A DNA stretch of 64,000 nucleotides from Branchiostoma floridae (GCF_000003815.2 NC_049981.1:698934-762933); one strand, 5' to 3'; shown: positions 10,640-29,813, counted from the stretch's first letter. The notes: generated by a model not told the origin, from the letters alone. A program made the numbers and translations.

Positions 10640-12990
10640 AAAACGTTGGTGCTTTCATTAATTTGTTGTAATCAGAAAATGTCGTATTTTGACAGTAATC
10701 AGAAAACTTCGTATTTTCAGACTTGCTTATTTAGTCCATTTATTTAGTACAGAATTGTTTAAAAGTTACAAAACGTGTTCTTACAAAACATGGTGCTTAG
10801 TATATTTTTTATGATCTAATCCATGTTTTACCATACTTAATTACCATAGGAACCTTCTATTGGTAAATAACGGGCCCGGTTGGCCTTTTTTACAAGAAGA
10901 TAATTTGTTGACCTTTAAGATCATAGTGAAACGATTGCAACTTTCGTACTAAAAGCTGTTGCCACTTTGAATGGTCCCAAAAGTTAAGTCTATTTTGATA
11001 ATCGTCCGCCATACTCTAAATGGACTCTTTATGTACGCATGCCTGTTGGCAGCTTTTAACATTTAGAGTTCGTCCAGGTTTTCTTCGAAAATGTTTCGCC
11101 TGGAGTAATGCAGTTGTAACTTATAGTGAATCTTTCTGAAGTAATGGAAGGATAATATATGCCAGCTACATTCGGGCTGCTGTATCAGTCCCATTCGACG
11201 CTTTCAGTGGGTAAAGTGCTCGCTCACAAACTCCCCCGCTTCGTAAACTATACAACTTCTTTTCATGCTTAACATGCTTTCATGCTTATTCAGCACTTAT
11301 GAGAAAGAGTATACAGTCACACATGTGGTATTGACCACGTCTGCATAAGGACTACCTGGTTATCAGTATACAGTGAAGCCTGAAGCAAAAGCTACGAATT
11401 TGTCCCAGTGAATTGGCGGTACTTCTTTGTGTTTTCATGGGTAGGTCACGGCGTCCAGTTGTCGCCGGGTCCCGGTTTAATTTTAACTGCGAGTTAAAAT
11501 CCAGGAGCCTAGCCGTGCCCAAAAATAGCCCGGTAGCCAAAGGGTATCCCACGTGGCCACCTAGGGGTAACACCCGAAAGTGCAGGAAACAAATGCAGTA
11601 AACTACCCAGACGGGCCTCTAAATTTGGCCGTAGCATAAGCAAAACTAATATCAGTAATGGAGTACAGAAAGGAGCGGTGTAGGATTCCAGAGCAGGCAT
11701 GTGACGTCCTCCTTTGACAGGCTTAGCCATTTCTAACTAACAGTGTTCGACAGGAGGTTGCTGCTCACAAAGTGTAACCGACGGCAGAAACACCTTTTCG
11801 CTCATCTAATTTCCGCTGGAAGCTCATGTCTGACGGTGAATGATGTAGCGTTTCTAAGTAACACGTGGAGGAATTTCTTTATGTATGCGTAGCTTTAAAC
11901 GTGGAATGTTATCTTGGAATCATCTATCATTGAACTGGCCGTCTACGGTCATAATTGTGGCCAAGCATCCATAAGTCATCGAGCCGAGGCCTTTCAACGT
12001 GCACCGATGTTGTATAAATGGGAAAAGTACTTGAGGCGACTTTGCTGGAGGTGAAAATGGGTACTTGCAATTGGCTTCTGATTGAGACGTCACTGTGGTA
12101 GGAATTAAATGGATGTCCCGTGTTTGAGAAGAAACACCTTTCGAGCACGTTAAAGAAAGCACCACACTTGATAAAAGGATTAACTTTAGGTCTGTGTGGG
12201 TGGTTTATAATCTTACAGTCCGATGCCCCCATCTGGAGCATTACCAGACGTAATTAGGTCACTAGAGCGCCTATTACAGACTGTAATTACAGACCCGTGC
12301 GATTCAGCCCCATGGAGCCAATTATAAACTCCTCGCAATTCAGCCCCTGGCTTCGAAGAGAGGGAGATAGGGCAGTTGGTCCACCCGGCCCAATGACAGT
12401 AACAACACAAACATTGATTAAGAGCATACATTACGTCTGTTAATATTTGCTATCGCATAGTTTTTGTCATCAACTTAATATCTACAATATAGTTTTATTT
12501 AAGGTTTTGAACCCTCTCTAATCAAGGAGTAAGCTTGTTATGTTATCAACTGATCTAACAGGACTTTGACGATGTTATCTGTATCTTTGTTACCCTCTTC
12601 AAATTCTCTCAAGATCGTAATGAAAAGCGACCTGCAGCTTGAGCTTCTCATGAATGAACAAAGATTTAAGCAAACAGAACAGAGTCACTACAAACGTGAG
12701 ACTCTGTGCTGTAGGCTGTCTACACGAATTGTCAAATCATTTTAAACAGCGCAGACAACGTACCATGTCCTGTTGATAAGGTTGGAGAAGACACTTATTA
12801 AAGCAATAGATAACATCGTTAGAAAGAATGATCCTGGTGCTTTCTTTCATAAAGATATGTATGGGCGTTTATTTATCAATAGCCCTGTTATTTAAGTCAT
12901 TGTTTAAGGCCACCCACGGTCTCCAGACTTTCTCCAGACCATGGTTGAGAATTTGTCGCTAGCAGGTCACATGTGGTTAGGATTCGGTCG
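10640..12990. other. No gene found; minor repeat traces
   Basis: This stretch should hold upstream introns of the EF-hand gene, but I recognise no further exon. A perfect 9-bp hairpin with a GCG loop (ATTTTAACT / AGTTAAAAT) lies at 11480-11500. A block near 12105-12180 (GTTTGAGAAGAAACACC, CGAGCACGTTAAAGAAAGCA) resembles one at 18120-18175, suggesting a shared interspersed repeat. Confidence 0.4.
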
Positions 12991-13005
12991 GCATGGTCAC
13001 CTACA

Positions 13006-13215
13006 ACGTCGGGCGTGGCGTAAATGGTAGAGCGTTCGGCTGGGAATCTAATGGTCCTGAGTTCGACCGACGTTGTGCCCCCGACGTTGTGCCCTTGGGA
13101 AAGGCACTTTACCCTTCCTCAATTCACCCAGGTGTAAATATGGGTACCTGACTTGGATCGGGGAGGTGAAAGACTATCTTTACCTTTTGTCTGTGCCGTG
13201 TATGTGGCACTGTTA
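13006..13215 (+). mobile_element. tRNA-derived SINE
   Basis: There is an A-box-like TGGCGTAAATGG at 13016-13027 and a B-box-like GAGTTCGACCG at 13059-13069, spaced as in a tRNA head. The tail follows with GTGCCCTTGGGAAAGGCACT, TTCACCCAGGTGTAAATATG and GGTACC words. Those tail words are typical of widespread metazoan SINEs with a conserved central domain; that is from memory of the class, not a search. The copy ends near TGTATGTGGCACTG. Confidence 0.7.
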
Positions 13216-13923
13216 ATACAATCTACTAACTTGAGTGCAGTGCAATATTGTATCATTCTGTTATCATGGCTATGAGACAATACTTTACTTGGGACTGCAT
13301 TGTATTATTAGCAACAACACCATTGCCTGCAGTACAAAGTGAACCAGTCTAGTCATTTTCAGCCTGAAGAAGATAAAAGATGGTCATTAAAATGACGGCT
13401 TTTTCAAATCCTTTTGACAGCGAATTGAAAAAATGTCTAATACTAATTGTCGTTAACAAATTTGAAACGTTTAGAAAATCAAAGTCAGCTTCTGAGTGAG
13501 TTTGAGTTTGATTCTGCTTGCCAATATACCCCATTCCCGATAAGGTGGCCATGATTTGTTTTTTTCCGTGGTCATTGCACCAAAACGGGTGCGATTAAAG
13601 AAGAAATCTTGAGGTAGAATAGAATAGATTCCGAGCTTCCTCTAATCCATCAACGAACTTGATTGAGAAGGGGTCAATGGCAAAGTCATAGAAGTGTGAC
13701 ACCTCTTTTACTAAAATTGATTGCTCTGGTGCTTAGTTTGACACTTAAAGCCGTATTCCGCAATAAGTAACGCAGTTGGCGTTATTCTGATGATGCCATT
13801 GTGTGATGAATTAGCTTGTTAGACAACGGGGTAATGATTCATTGCCCTCGCATTCTCCCAAAAGTTTAGTAATCATTTATCATCCCAGACATGCTTAATT
13901 ACGTACAAGTGTTGAAGTAACGG
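13216..13923. other. No gene found
   Basis: Only short shadow frames. Nothing recognisable on either strand. Confidence 0.35.
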
Positions 13924-13927
13924 TTAA

Positions 13928-14439
13928 AGGGGCATTCTACTCCACAGGGGAGCGTTATTTTCCGATAGATATTAGTTTTAGGAAGTAATAAAATCATACT
14001 ACTTCACATTATTCGATAAGGTAGCCTGTTGCTCCACGTGCCTCAAAAGCATTCAGTCTTCTACTAAACTCCTCAAGAACCCTCAAATTGAATGAATCCT
14101 ATGGCTGAATATAATGCAAAACTTTTAGGTAAGGTTACAAGATTAATTTAGTTCGCTAAGGAATCTCGTCTTGTTATGTGTTCTTTGCTATATCATGAAC
14201 AATTTGCCTTCTCGGTGTGCTTAGCGATCCTCATTTATTCCGAAAATATGCACGAAAAGCAAAGTGTCTATGCGTATAGGCAATGTATGGGTAGGCTCTG
14301 CATGGGTTAAGTGAGTGTCATTATTGTTTTACAAAACACACATCGCGCAATGTGAATTCCACAAAATTCGGCTGATTATGTATTCATTGACACATCTTTT
14401 ATTGGAAAACATCACCCCCGTCTGGAGTGGAATGCTCCT
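13928..14439. mobile_element. Non-autonomous DNA element with TTAA target duplication
   Basis: The left end reads AGGGGCATTCTACTCCA, and the right end, reverse complemented, reads AGGAGCATTCCACTCCA (two mismatches in 17). Both ends are flanked directly by TTAA (13924-13927 and 14440-14443). TTAA duplication is the mark of piggyBac and Kolobok-type transposons. The 512-bp interior has no open frame, so it must have been moved by a transposase encoded elsewhere. A similar end (TTAAAGGGG...GACTACTCCA) stands alone near 25026. Confidence 0.8.
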
Positions 14440-16129
14440 TTAAGTATTCGGCACAGAAACCTTTGGTGCCGATTCCAATTAGAAACCCCCCTGCCACCTA
14501 CCACTGATGCGGTATCCTTGGAAAATGCACCAAACACAACTTTATTCACTCCAATAAGGCGTAAATAAATTAGTTGACTTTAGTTTAGGAGGAAAAGTGT
14601 GATAAAATGACATATAAAATGACTACAAGAAGCACTATTTTAGTTTGTATGTACCACAATTTAAATCATTTTCACTATAGTGCAACATTGTCATTGTCTC
14701 TGCCCAAAAGCTTTGTCCTTGTCTCTCTCCTTGACTGCGTTCAAAACCTGTAGGTCGCACGAAACAAGAGAATTCTGTGCCCTTTGGCATCCTCAACTCG
14801 ACAGGGTTGACACCTCTCCACTTTCCCAATCCCATTAAGATCGTTTCACGGGTGTTTGACATTCAGGTGATGCAGCTTTTTATGCAGCTCTACTACATGT
14901 TGTGTTTGGAGGATGGTAAAAAGAAAGCCACAACCTAACTATGTATGTTATTGTTGTCGTGGCTACAGTCAAACCTGCCCAAGCGACCACCTCTTCTCAG
15001 CGACCACCTTGCCATTACGACCACTTTTTATTGGTCCCTTAAATTTTATCCATTGACGTAAGCATTAAGCGACCTTTTCTCAACGACCACCTGGCCAACG
15101 CGACCGCCAAGTAAGGACCGCACAGGACCAAATATCTGCCTATAACGACTGTTACACGTCATTTTCAACGTTGAGGTGTCATCGATTTTCGCGATTTTCG
15201 CGGCCAGTTTGCGTCGGATTTTGACTGACATTACGATGTTATGTTTAGAATAAAGACGGCGGAGGTCAATTAGTGGGTCAATGGGGCAGTCTACTGTAAT
15301 ATAAGAAGGAAATTTCGTCGTAAGAAAGTCTGAATTTTGCTTTTACAGAAGTTTTTTTTTTAAATCTTACACATGGTTCAGCGCGTTTCTTTGCTGTTTC
15401 TCTGCAGAAGGATACATTTTTACAAACATGAAAACTTCGGGATTATACGAAGTACACTTTATCTGCTGTAAATTAATTCGTCGCTTTCGTTGCTGTAGAA
15501 AAAGAAAAACAATATTTGTAGGTCAATTATTGTGGTGTTTTTCCATGTTCAAGTCATGGAAAAACGTTTGATTTGGAACACTGTCCTATAGACGTACACA
15601 AGTCTATAGTAGCCAAACAGCCCTTTTTTTGTTATTTCACATCTTCTTTTACCTCGTAATTGGAATGAGCATACTATGACATAAGTATCCGTTCTTAGAT
15701 ACATTTTATAAAGCAATCTACGGCGTTACTTGTTTATTTTGTAGATCCTTTATACGCTTAACAGTAGGCTGTAATCTCTTTGGGAAAGGGACGAAAATTG
15801 GTTCACGTGTATAGTAGATGTATGTATATCCACGTAACCAAATCAACATGGCCTAACTGTTACCTTTTACCTCTTTGTATCGTGTCTTGATTACTTTTTA
15901 TTGGACGTAACTACATTTCCTCTCCAGAGTTTAAACAGAGCGACAATCTAAATCATTCGCACCGAATGTTGAAAGCCCCTGAGTCTGACTAGTTTTGTTT
16001 TAAGAACGTGTGGGTGTCCTTATTACATTTGAGCGATGAAAGCGTTAGGTGAAATTAGTCTACTGGGGATTTTCTGATTGCGCGAAGTTTGCTGAGTCAG
16101 TCATCACCCGGGGTGCCAGGAAAGCTCGT

Positions 16130-16660
16130 TAACAGAACATCAAAACAACAAAATTCGTCATATTGACGCCACTCTGTTGTAAGTGCCTTGTGATCTATAA
16201 TGGTCACACGCTCATACGCTGTGGGCTAAACAAGACCACGTTGAAAGTGGTCATGTCAGCAAAATTTAGCATTTTTACTTATTACATATAGCCATGTCGG
16301 TATCATTTCATGAAGAAAGAAATATGCACAAAATAACAGGGATAACAACAGACTAAGTCATCTTGACGCCACTCTGTTGTACGTGCCTTGTGATCTAAAC
16401 TGGTCACACGCTCATGCACTGTGGGTTAAATAGAACCAAGTTAAAGTGCTTATGCCACTTAAAATTCAACATCTCCACCAGTACAATAAACCATCCCGGT
16501 ATCATTTGATGAACAAAGACATCTGTACAAAATAAACAAGAAGACAATAGAATGGTGCTTGTGCTTGATAATAAAAATCTTTGCACGCTCATGATTTTTA
16601 CTTATCACATTTAGTCATGACGGTATTATTTGATGAACAATTTGATGATTGCAAATTATA
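16130..16660. repeat. Internal tandem repeat, about 207 bp, inside the 3-kb element
   Basis: TTGACGCCACTCTGTTGTA, GTGCCTTGTGATCTA and GGTCACACGCTCAT occur in order near 16163-16215 and again near 16370-16420. They are followed in each copy by a CCACTT- or TGGTCATG-type block and a GGTATCATTTGATGAA word. A third, partial copy (GGTATTATTTGATGAACAA) follows near 16620. Confidence 0.7.
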
Positions 16661-16780
16661 TAAATTTGATGATTGCAAATTATATAAACATCTTGACTCA
16701 ACCTTGTTGGAATGCTCGATGATAACTTTGTAACAGTGGTGTTCAAGTACCGCCTATCGTCCTTGCCGCAGGGCTCTAGA

Positions 16781-16853
16781 GCTTTTGTGGCGACAGCGAT
16801 AGTGGTCATGATTTGTAATCTGCCGCCCCGGGTTCGATCCCGGGTGGGGGCAT
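16781..16853 (+). other. tRNA-like B-box hairpin (SINE or tRNA relic)
   Basis: CCCGGGTTCGATCCCGGG forms a six-pair stem like a tRNA T-arm, followed by TGGGGGCA, which looks like an acceptor 3' strand. The loop has six rather than seven bases, and no matching acceptor 5' strand, D-arm or anticodon arm can be drawn upstream. I therefore read it as a decayed tRNA-derived sequence rather than a working tRNA. Confidence 0.35.
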
Positions 16854-17992
16854 GTTTGTTTCTTTCTGTTCTACTCGCCCCTCTGGTTGTTTCAACTTCG
16901 CACGCTCATTATTTGTGGGTTACACAAAACCACATGTGCATATGCTACCAAAATTCACCTTTTCCTGATTATATTCAGCCATAACAATATCAATCAATAA
17001 GCAGAAACATTTTTAGAAATTATATGCCCTTCTGGTGATATTGAATATCGGATCTTTAAAAAACCATACTTTCAGTTCTTGTTTTCTGCCGCCAGGTATC
17101 CAAGTTAATTTCAGCCCGCGAAGTCATAGTAAACATGGCAGCCGATTCGGAACCTGGTAGCGTGTTTCGTCAACACCAAAAAAAACACGTTCCTTTGACA
17201 TGCAGAAATTACCAAACATCATGAAGACTTAATCTATCACACAACCGTACTGGCTACACAGTTGAATTGAGCTGGCGTATACAACTTATGCATTAAGAAT
17301 TTCTCAATTTCTATTTGACGCTAATTCACCTTTANNNNNNNNNNNNNNNNNNNNNNNNNNNNNNNNNNNNNNNNNNNNNNNNNNNNNNNNNNNNNNNNNN
17401 NNNNNNNNNNNNNNNNNNNNNNNNNNNNNNNNNNNNNNNNNNNNNNNNNNNNNNNNNNNNNNNNNNNNNNNNNNNNNNNNNNNNNNNNNNNNNNNNNNNN
17501 NNNNNNNNNNNNNNNNNNNNNNNNNNNNNNNNNNNNNNNNNNNNNNNNNNNNNNNNNNNNNNNNNNNNNNNNNNNNNNNNNNNNNNNNNNNNNNNNNNNN
17601 NNNNNNNNNNNNNNNNNNNNNNNNNNNNNNNNNNNNNNNNNNNNNNNNNNNNNNNNNNNNNNNNNNNNNNNNNNNNNNNNNNNNNNNNNNNNNNNNNNNN
17701 NNNNNNNNNNNNNNNNNNNNNNNNNNNNNNNNNNNNNNNCGCAAACTGGCCGATTTCGGCACAAAATCGCGCTAGTTATCATAAAAAAAAATGAAAACCT
17801 CAATTTTGAAAATGATGCGGTCGTTATGGGTCCCAATTTGGGCCAGTCGCGGTCGCATTGGCCAGGTGGTCGTTGAGAAAAGGTCGCTTAATGCTTACGT
17901 CAATGGGAAAATAAATCGGGACCGAGAAAAAGCGGTCGAAATGGCCAGGTGGTCGCTGAGAAGAGGTGGTCGCTCGGGCAGGTTTGACTGTA

Positions 17993-19050
17993 CTTAAAAT
18001 TTCACCTGTTGAGAATACTTTAGGCTCTTGATCTACCATTAGACCTCACTGGACTCAGAAGTGAGTAGCTACATGTATTTTGGTTAGGTACATCCATAGA
18101 ATATTATGATAAATGAAGTTCTGTGTTTGAGGAGAGCCACACCTTGAGCACATTTAAGAACCCACCACACTTGCAGCTTGTACTGTTCAGTACTAAGCTG
18201 ATGTACTGTAATTCCTGATTTTTTCAATGTACTCTTATGTTCACGGTTTTCACTGTGACGACTGAAATGTGATCTTATCATTACTGATAACAAATAAATC
18301 ACAGACTTTCTGAATGCGCACTTGCCACAACAGTGAACATTTAGTTCCGAGAACAAGTTAAATTTTCTCAGACCGTGAAAGTTTGGTACCGAGAAGACAA
18401 AGTGAATTACAGTATTACACCATGAGGTATGCAATCCTAAATAATAGACCCCTAAAAAGAGTGGCTAGCGTATACATGAAAACTTTCTAGTTCAGAAAAA
18501 GCTCAACTTTTACTGATTGACTAAGATTAGGAATCATGGTTTGCCCTCTGCTTTTGAGTTATGCAGGGATATGTTACTGTATAGAACAAGAATTGAATAT
18601 GTCTCTCTGACCTGTTTGTGACAAATGAGGTCTTTGAGGCAACAACAAAGTACCTGAACCTCTGTAAATGCAGAACAGGCACAGAGGAAACACATATGGA
18701 TGGGCAGAATTACACTATTGATGACTAACGTTGGAGACCTAAGGGTGATTGACAGCTGATTAGGACAACAGTGACAGGAAAATGTTGACAGATGACCAAG
18801 TGGTCCTCAAGGAAGATCGTTTTGAGACATGAAGCATGTTCTTTATCAGAGCATCTCTCTAACAGTAAATTGAGAACTTGGAAGGGTAGTTGACAATGTC
18901 ACCTTTGATCACATAACATATGGGCAGGTTTACAAAGCTGTAGTTCACCCTGTCAGTATTTTTTCTGAACTCACTCTTGGAAAGCCATGGTTGAGACAGT
19001 GCAGCACTTTATCTTTTGATTCATAGTCTTCTGCTAGAACACCGGCTTAA
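17993..19050. other. Upstream intronic or intergenic DNA of mlx, no exon found
   Basis: The basic region and first helix of the MLX bHLH domain should lie upstream of 19277, but nothing here encodes them. A fragment near 18120-18175 (GTTTGAGGAGAGCCACACC...) resembles one near 12120. The missing exons may be further left or in the N gap at 17335-17739. Confidence 0.4.
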
Positions 19051-19056
19051 AAACAC

Positions 19057-19225
19057 CCAAGAGGGAGATGGGAAGATCAGATCTTCAACACACTCAAGAG
19101 CTGGGGGTCTCCAGAACCAACTGGAGGTAGTATGCCCAGGACAGGCCAACCTGGCGCGAACTGTCGATATCTGTAACCGCTATGCATCAGATTATGATGC
19201 CTGCAAATGATTGATTGATTGCTAG
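19057..19225 (+). mobile_element. 3' end of a non-LTR retrotransposon
   Basis: The frame reads ELGVSRTNWR, then a stop codon where a residue is expected, then YAQDRPTWRELSISVTAMHQ and IMMPAND followed by a stop. DRPTWR near the C-terminus is typical of the end of LINE reverse-transcriptase proteins. A short TGATTGATTGATTG tail follows, as expected for a microsatellite-like LINE 3' tail. It is a dead, 5'-truncated copy sitting just upstream of an mlx exon. Confidence 0.6.
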
Positions 19226-19276
19226 AACATATGCGTATGGTGAATTGACAACAAAGTTTTCTTGCCCATTTTATAG

Positions 19277-20706
19277 CCATTGACTACATCAGCTTCCTGG
19301 TGCAGCAGAAGAAGAAACAGGAAGATGAGTTGGATGCACTCAGGAAGGACGTCATGGCTCTCAAAATCATGAAGGGGTAGGAATTTCACATCTTTGATGT
19401 GTCAGAAATGTTGATATCTTGCTGATTTAGGTCATTGCAGTACTTGCATAAACTGCCAGGTGTCATGCATGCTGTGCCACAGTCAAAATCATGAAGGATT
19501 AGGAATTTCAAATCTTCAATGAGCTAGAAATGTTTGCATACCATGGTGATAAAGGTCGTTGCAGTACTTCTGTAAACTGCTAGATGTCATGCATGCTTTG
19601 TCAAACTCATAAGCAATCGCAATTGCTTTCAGGAATTATGAGGAAATAGTAGAAGCCCATCAGAACACGCCGACCCAAGGCCAGAACCAGGTGTCAGACG
19701 AGGTCAAGTTCAATGTGTTCCGCTCGGTGATGGACCACCAGTTCCAGTCCTTTAACCAGTCCATCTCCGTGGCCAGCTTTGCCGAGCTGTCGGCCTGCGT
19801 CTTCAGTTGGTTGGAAGAACACTGCAAACCTCAGGTAAGACACAAGCCTCCCTTCCTTGATGTCAGGATACTGTACATCTTGTAATGTGGTGGTGGTAAT
19901 CTTGTGTGTGGTGGTTTTATTTTCAATGGTTTTATTTTCACACCCAAATATGATTTTCCAATGTCTTACGGTACCAAGGAGGGTAAGGATGCTATCCCAG
20001 AATTCCTGAAATACACACTCCACAATACACATCAGAGATGGATGACTGTGACCCTTAAGCATTTCGCCTTTGAAAATATGGCGACTGGTGCAATATAGCC
20101 AGTAAATTTTTGATTTCTTCAGTTGTCAATAAACTCTTGTAGCCCATAACTTCCATAAGAATTTTGTAACTTTTTGTACTACTTTATTTTTGTGTGTGAT
20201 AAGCACTAGCGGACCATTGATGCAAATGTTCACAAAATTGGAGTGTGTATTGTAGCAATTCTGAGATAATATCCTTATCCTTGTTGCTATGGTAATAATA
20301 GATAAATCTCAAACCTCTACCAACTCTGTCAAAATGTAGAAATGGAAGGTCAAAGCAATTTTTTTTAAATATTTGATGGGCATTCAGCTATTCTCTCATT
20401 GGTGGAACTGCCATTTGCCATACTATCATTTGCAAACAGCTAATTGTGGTTGACAATCAGGTTCATTTTATTGTTTCAATTGTGAAACAAACCACTGAGA
20501 AAGCTTCCTTCCTCTTCTACAGCAAAATGTAATGCCCATGGAAATAGGTGGATTAACAGTAGCATTCTCCCCATTGAAATAGACTCCAGTCTAATGTTAA
20601 GATAATCAAAGATCCTAAATTTTACCATTTGTTGTTTGTTCCATTACAGACATTGCGAGAACTTATGCTGGGGGTTTTGAGACAAGTCAACAACCAGCTC
20701 TTTTAG
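19277..20706 (+). CDS. mlx: MLX (Max-like protein X), last three coding exons
   Basis: Exons are 19277-19376, 19633-19834 and 20650-20706, with consistent AG/GT junctions and phases, ending at TAG. The first encodes AIDYISFLVQQKKKQEDELD, the end of helix 2 and the start of the leucine zipper, continuing to LRKDVMALKIMKG. The second starts NYEEIVEAHQNTPTQGQNQV and goes on to SDEVKFNVFRSVMDHQFQSF and SVASFAELSACVFSWLEEHC. The third is TLRELMLGVLRQVNNQLF. This is the MLX C-terminal domain almost position by position. MLX is a bHLH-zipper transcription factor that pairs with MondoA/ChREBP or MXD proteins, binds E-boxes and carbohydrate-response elements, and shuttles between cytoplasm and nucleus in response to glucose metabolites. 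The C-terminal domain mediates dimerisation and cytoplasmic retention. Exons for the N-terminus, basic region and helix 1 are not in view. The gene converges on pecr. Confidence 0.95.
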
Positions 20707-21540
20707 CAGTTCCTGGGTCTACAAGGATATATGGGGAAAATATATGGAAAGACCAGAAGTGATTTGTTTTTCACAACATTTATTTATGTCTTGTCATATT
20801 GTGCACCAGATGCAATTTTGCTCTTTTCATAAATTAAGTTTATTATCCGTACTGCTTTACAGCTGTATGTAACAAATACTAGTCAAATTTGATACATTTC
20901 TACTTGACAAAAACTGTTTACTTGGATTTCTCTACTTATAGCAGTTTGAATTAACAAGGATACAGCAAGTCCTTTTGGTCTGCTTGCTGTCTGCTTCCCA
21001 TATACATGTAGTTCACAAGCCATATTTGTAGTATATTTTCTATTGTACATAGTGTTTGATATTACCTACCTACCTACCTACCTAGAAGTATTGTAAATAT
21101 TGCTCTACAGTGTATAAAATGTATGCATTGTCTCATTGATGACTTTATTGTCATGGCACATGGGTATTGGATAATTACTAATATGCCAGTAGTGTAGTTC
21201 TTGAGGAATTTGAAGAAAATGCATTTGTACATTTATAAGACATCACCAAAATCTTGAAAAAAGTGCAGCATCCTAGGATAATAATGAATTTCAAATTTGG
21301 ACATAAGCAGCATTATTTTGTACTCTTAGTAATCTGTATTTCAATTTGACACCAGTGGATTGATATAATGAAAGCTATGGCAGTTATGTAAAGATGATGC
21401 TGACATGTGGCCTTTTGTTGTTTTGTTTTGAACAATTAATTGCAGAACAGTATATGAAACAGATTGGGTCATTATTCATACAGTTTTGTTGTATTAAATA
21501 TTGTATAATGACTTGTGAATAAAACAATAGCGATTTTTTC
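20707..21540 (+). other. mlx 3' UTR with an ACCT microsatellite
   Basis: About 810 bp of A/T-rich DNA from the stop to an AATAAA hexamer at 21518-21523. It includes a short (ACCT)n run at 21063-21085. Because the pecr stop codon lies only 19 bp past the hexamer, this region must also carry the pecr 3' UTR on the other strand. Minus-strand AATAAA candidates (TTTATT on the plus strand) lie at 21144-21149 and near 20777 and 20837. Confidence 0.55.
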
Positions 21541-21541
21541 C

Positions 21542-28400
<6,859 letters not shown>

Positions 28401-28672
28401 AGAAAGCCCAATAAAAAACGCTACTAAGACGTTTAAAAGAAAAACCTCTGCTTGTAGAATATGGGCTGTTCTCATTGGCTAAACTTAGGGGGACTGCCTC
28501 ATTTCGATGACGGGGGCAGTGCTAGTACATGTATATGGAATATGGCTTAAGATTTTACAACCACTATATGAAATTTTTATCCATGTAGCAATTTTAACCT
28601 TTCATTTTGTAAACAGCACATCCTCATGGCTATCATTGGTAATGCAGCAGAACCTCCATTTTTTGTTCTTTA

Positions 28673-29022
28673 GGCCACACCAATTTAATTTCTTGGTTCA
28701 CGGATTCACTCGCTCCTATTTTTTGGAAAAAAAAAAAAATTATCACTCAGCAAATTTTCACCATTAATGAAACCATTCACCAACTTTCCGGTGTAGCAAA
28801 TTGGCCTTTATATTATAAGCTCCTTAAAGTGTGGGTACAGGTGCTGTTACTGTACAATAACAGTGTTTTTGTACTTTTTTCAAGCTTAAAACTTTTTTCT
28901 TTGTTTTGGATTAGCCGTTACCTTTACCCCAACCATTTTACAATTTTTATCTTTATTTTGCCCTCTCGCTCCATATTTTTTATGAAAAAATCCATGAACC
29001 AAGAAATTAAATTGGTGTGGCC
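28673..29022. mobile_element. Harbinger-like inverted-repeat element (family B) with TTA target duplication
   Basis: The left end GGCCACACCAATTTAATTTC, continuing TTGGTTCACGGATT, is inverted at the right end with only a few differences over about 35 bp. TTA flanks both sides (28670-28672, 29023-29025), as expected for PIF/Harbinger. It is 350 bp, A/T rich and non-coding. Confidence 0.85.
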
Positions 29023-29220
29023 TTACCGTTGGCAAGCTGTTTTCTAACAAAGATAAATTCTCAAGGCCACCACGAAAGGCAAAGCTACCTTTGCCCAACT
29101 CTATTCTACTTTCATTCAAAAATTCCCAACATTTTTCGTACCGCTATATGTAACCATATTCTTGTTACTGCTAGATTTTCAACTGACATGCACTAGTAAT
29201 AACCTCCATATGAAGTTTAT

Positions 29221-29440
29221 TATACCCCCTTTTCACTGGGACGGCGCTCTCTCTGCGAGCTAAAATTTGAGTGCTCGACGAATTCTATAGAAAAGGAACA
29301 AATCTTTTGTGTTTTGTTGTCCTCTCAGTCACACTTTATGTTTTGTATAAAATACCCAGTGTGAAAGCGAAGGACACACATACTATTTTGGTCGCAGTGA
29401 GAGCGCAGCACGATCGCAGTCTAGTGGAAAGGGAGCCTTA
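29221..29440. mobile_element. Short inverted-repeat element
   Basis: The left end CCCCCTTTTCACTGGGACGG matches the inverted right end GGCTCCCTTTCCACTAGACT in its core (CCCTTTTCACT against CCCTTTCCACT). Both ends then have GCGCTC or GCGATCG words. It is about 220 bp without coding capacity. The exact ends and target duplication are not clear. Confidence 0.5.
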
Positions 29441-29526
29441 TTCTTGAGGCTTAAAGTGTATTTGCAAATCTTACTTCATTTCCACAAGCACAGAAAGAAA
29501 CAACACTTGATTCTTACAGAAAGTCT

Positions 29527-29813
29527 TTATTCTTACGGAAACTTTTTATTCTTTCTTTTCCTTTTCACACTATAGAATCTTTTTTTTTGTAACGTAACGG
29601 CAGATAGGATGGATAAGAGTTTACAGTTGAACAAATAAAAAAGGTTCACCGAAGTAAACCTGCACAGAATTCAAAAGTGCTTTTACTCTCATATACATAT
29701 TGAAGCAGTTTTGAGGAAAGGTAAGGAACTGTAAAAACGGTGTTCGGCTAGGCGTGTAAGGTCTGCAAGAGGCGTGTTCGAAATCCAGATCGTTTTGTTG
29801 TTCGGGTTGGAGT
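29527..29813 (-). other. Hsp70 3' UTR with poly(A) signals
   Basis: It follows the Hsp70 stop codon on the minus strand. AATAAA hexamers, read as TTTATT on the plus strand, occur at 29546-29551 and 29527-29532, about 265-285 bp after the stop. Confidence 0.5.

Larger units (their letters stand above)
14966..17990. mobile_element. 3-kb TA-flanked element with inverted ends of about 250 bp
   Basis: The left end starts CAGTCAAACCTGCCCAAGCG at 14966. The right end is its inverted copy and finishes GCAGGTTTGACTG at 17990. TA lies outside both ends (14964-14965, 17991-17992), as in Tc1/mariner-type insertions. The inverted ends share GCGACCACCTCTTCTCAGCG, CATTGACGTAAGCATTAAGC and GACCTTTTCTCAACGACCAC, and extend inwards to about 15215 and to the edge of the N gap at 17335-17739. 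No transposase frame is visible in the sequenced interior, which is filled with internal repeats. A third copy of the same kind of end lies near 61320-61560. Confidence 0.8.

Noticed and set aside
16781-16853. A working tRNA gene
   Set aside because: The T-loop is one base short and no acceptor, D or anticodon arm pairs; kept only as a tRNA-like relic.
17304-17836. Frames of 150-170 codons near 17.5 kb
   Set aside because: They consist of the 405-N gap with a few flanking codons.
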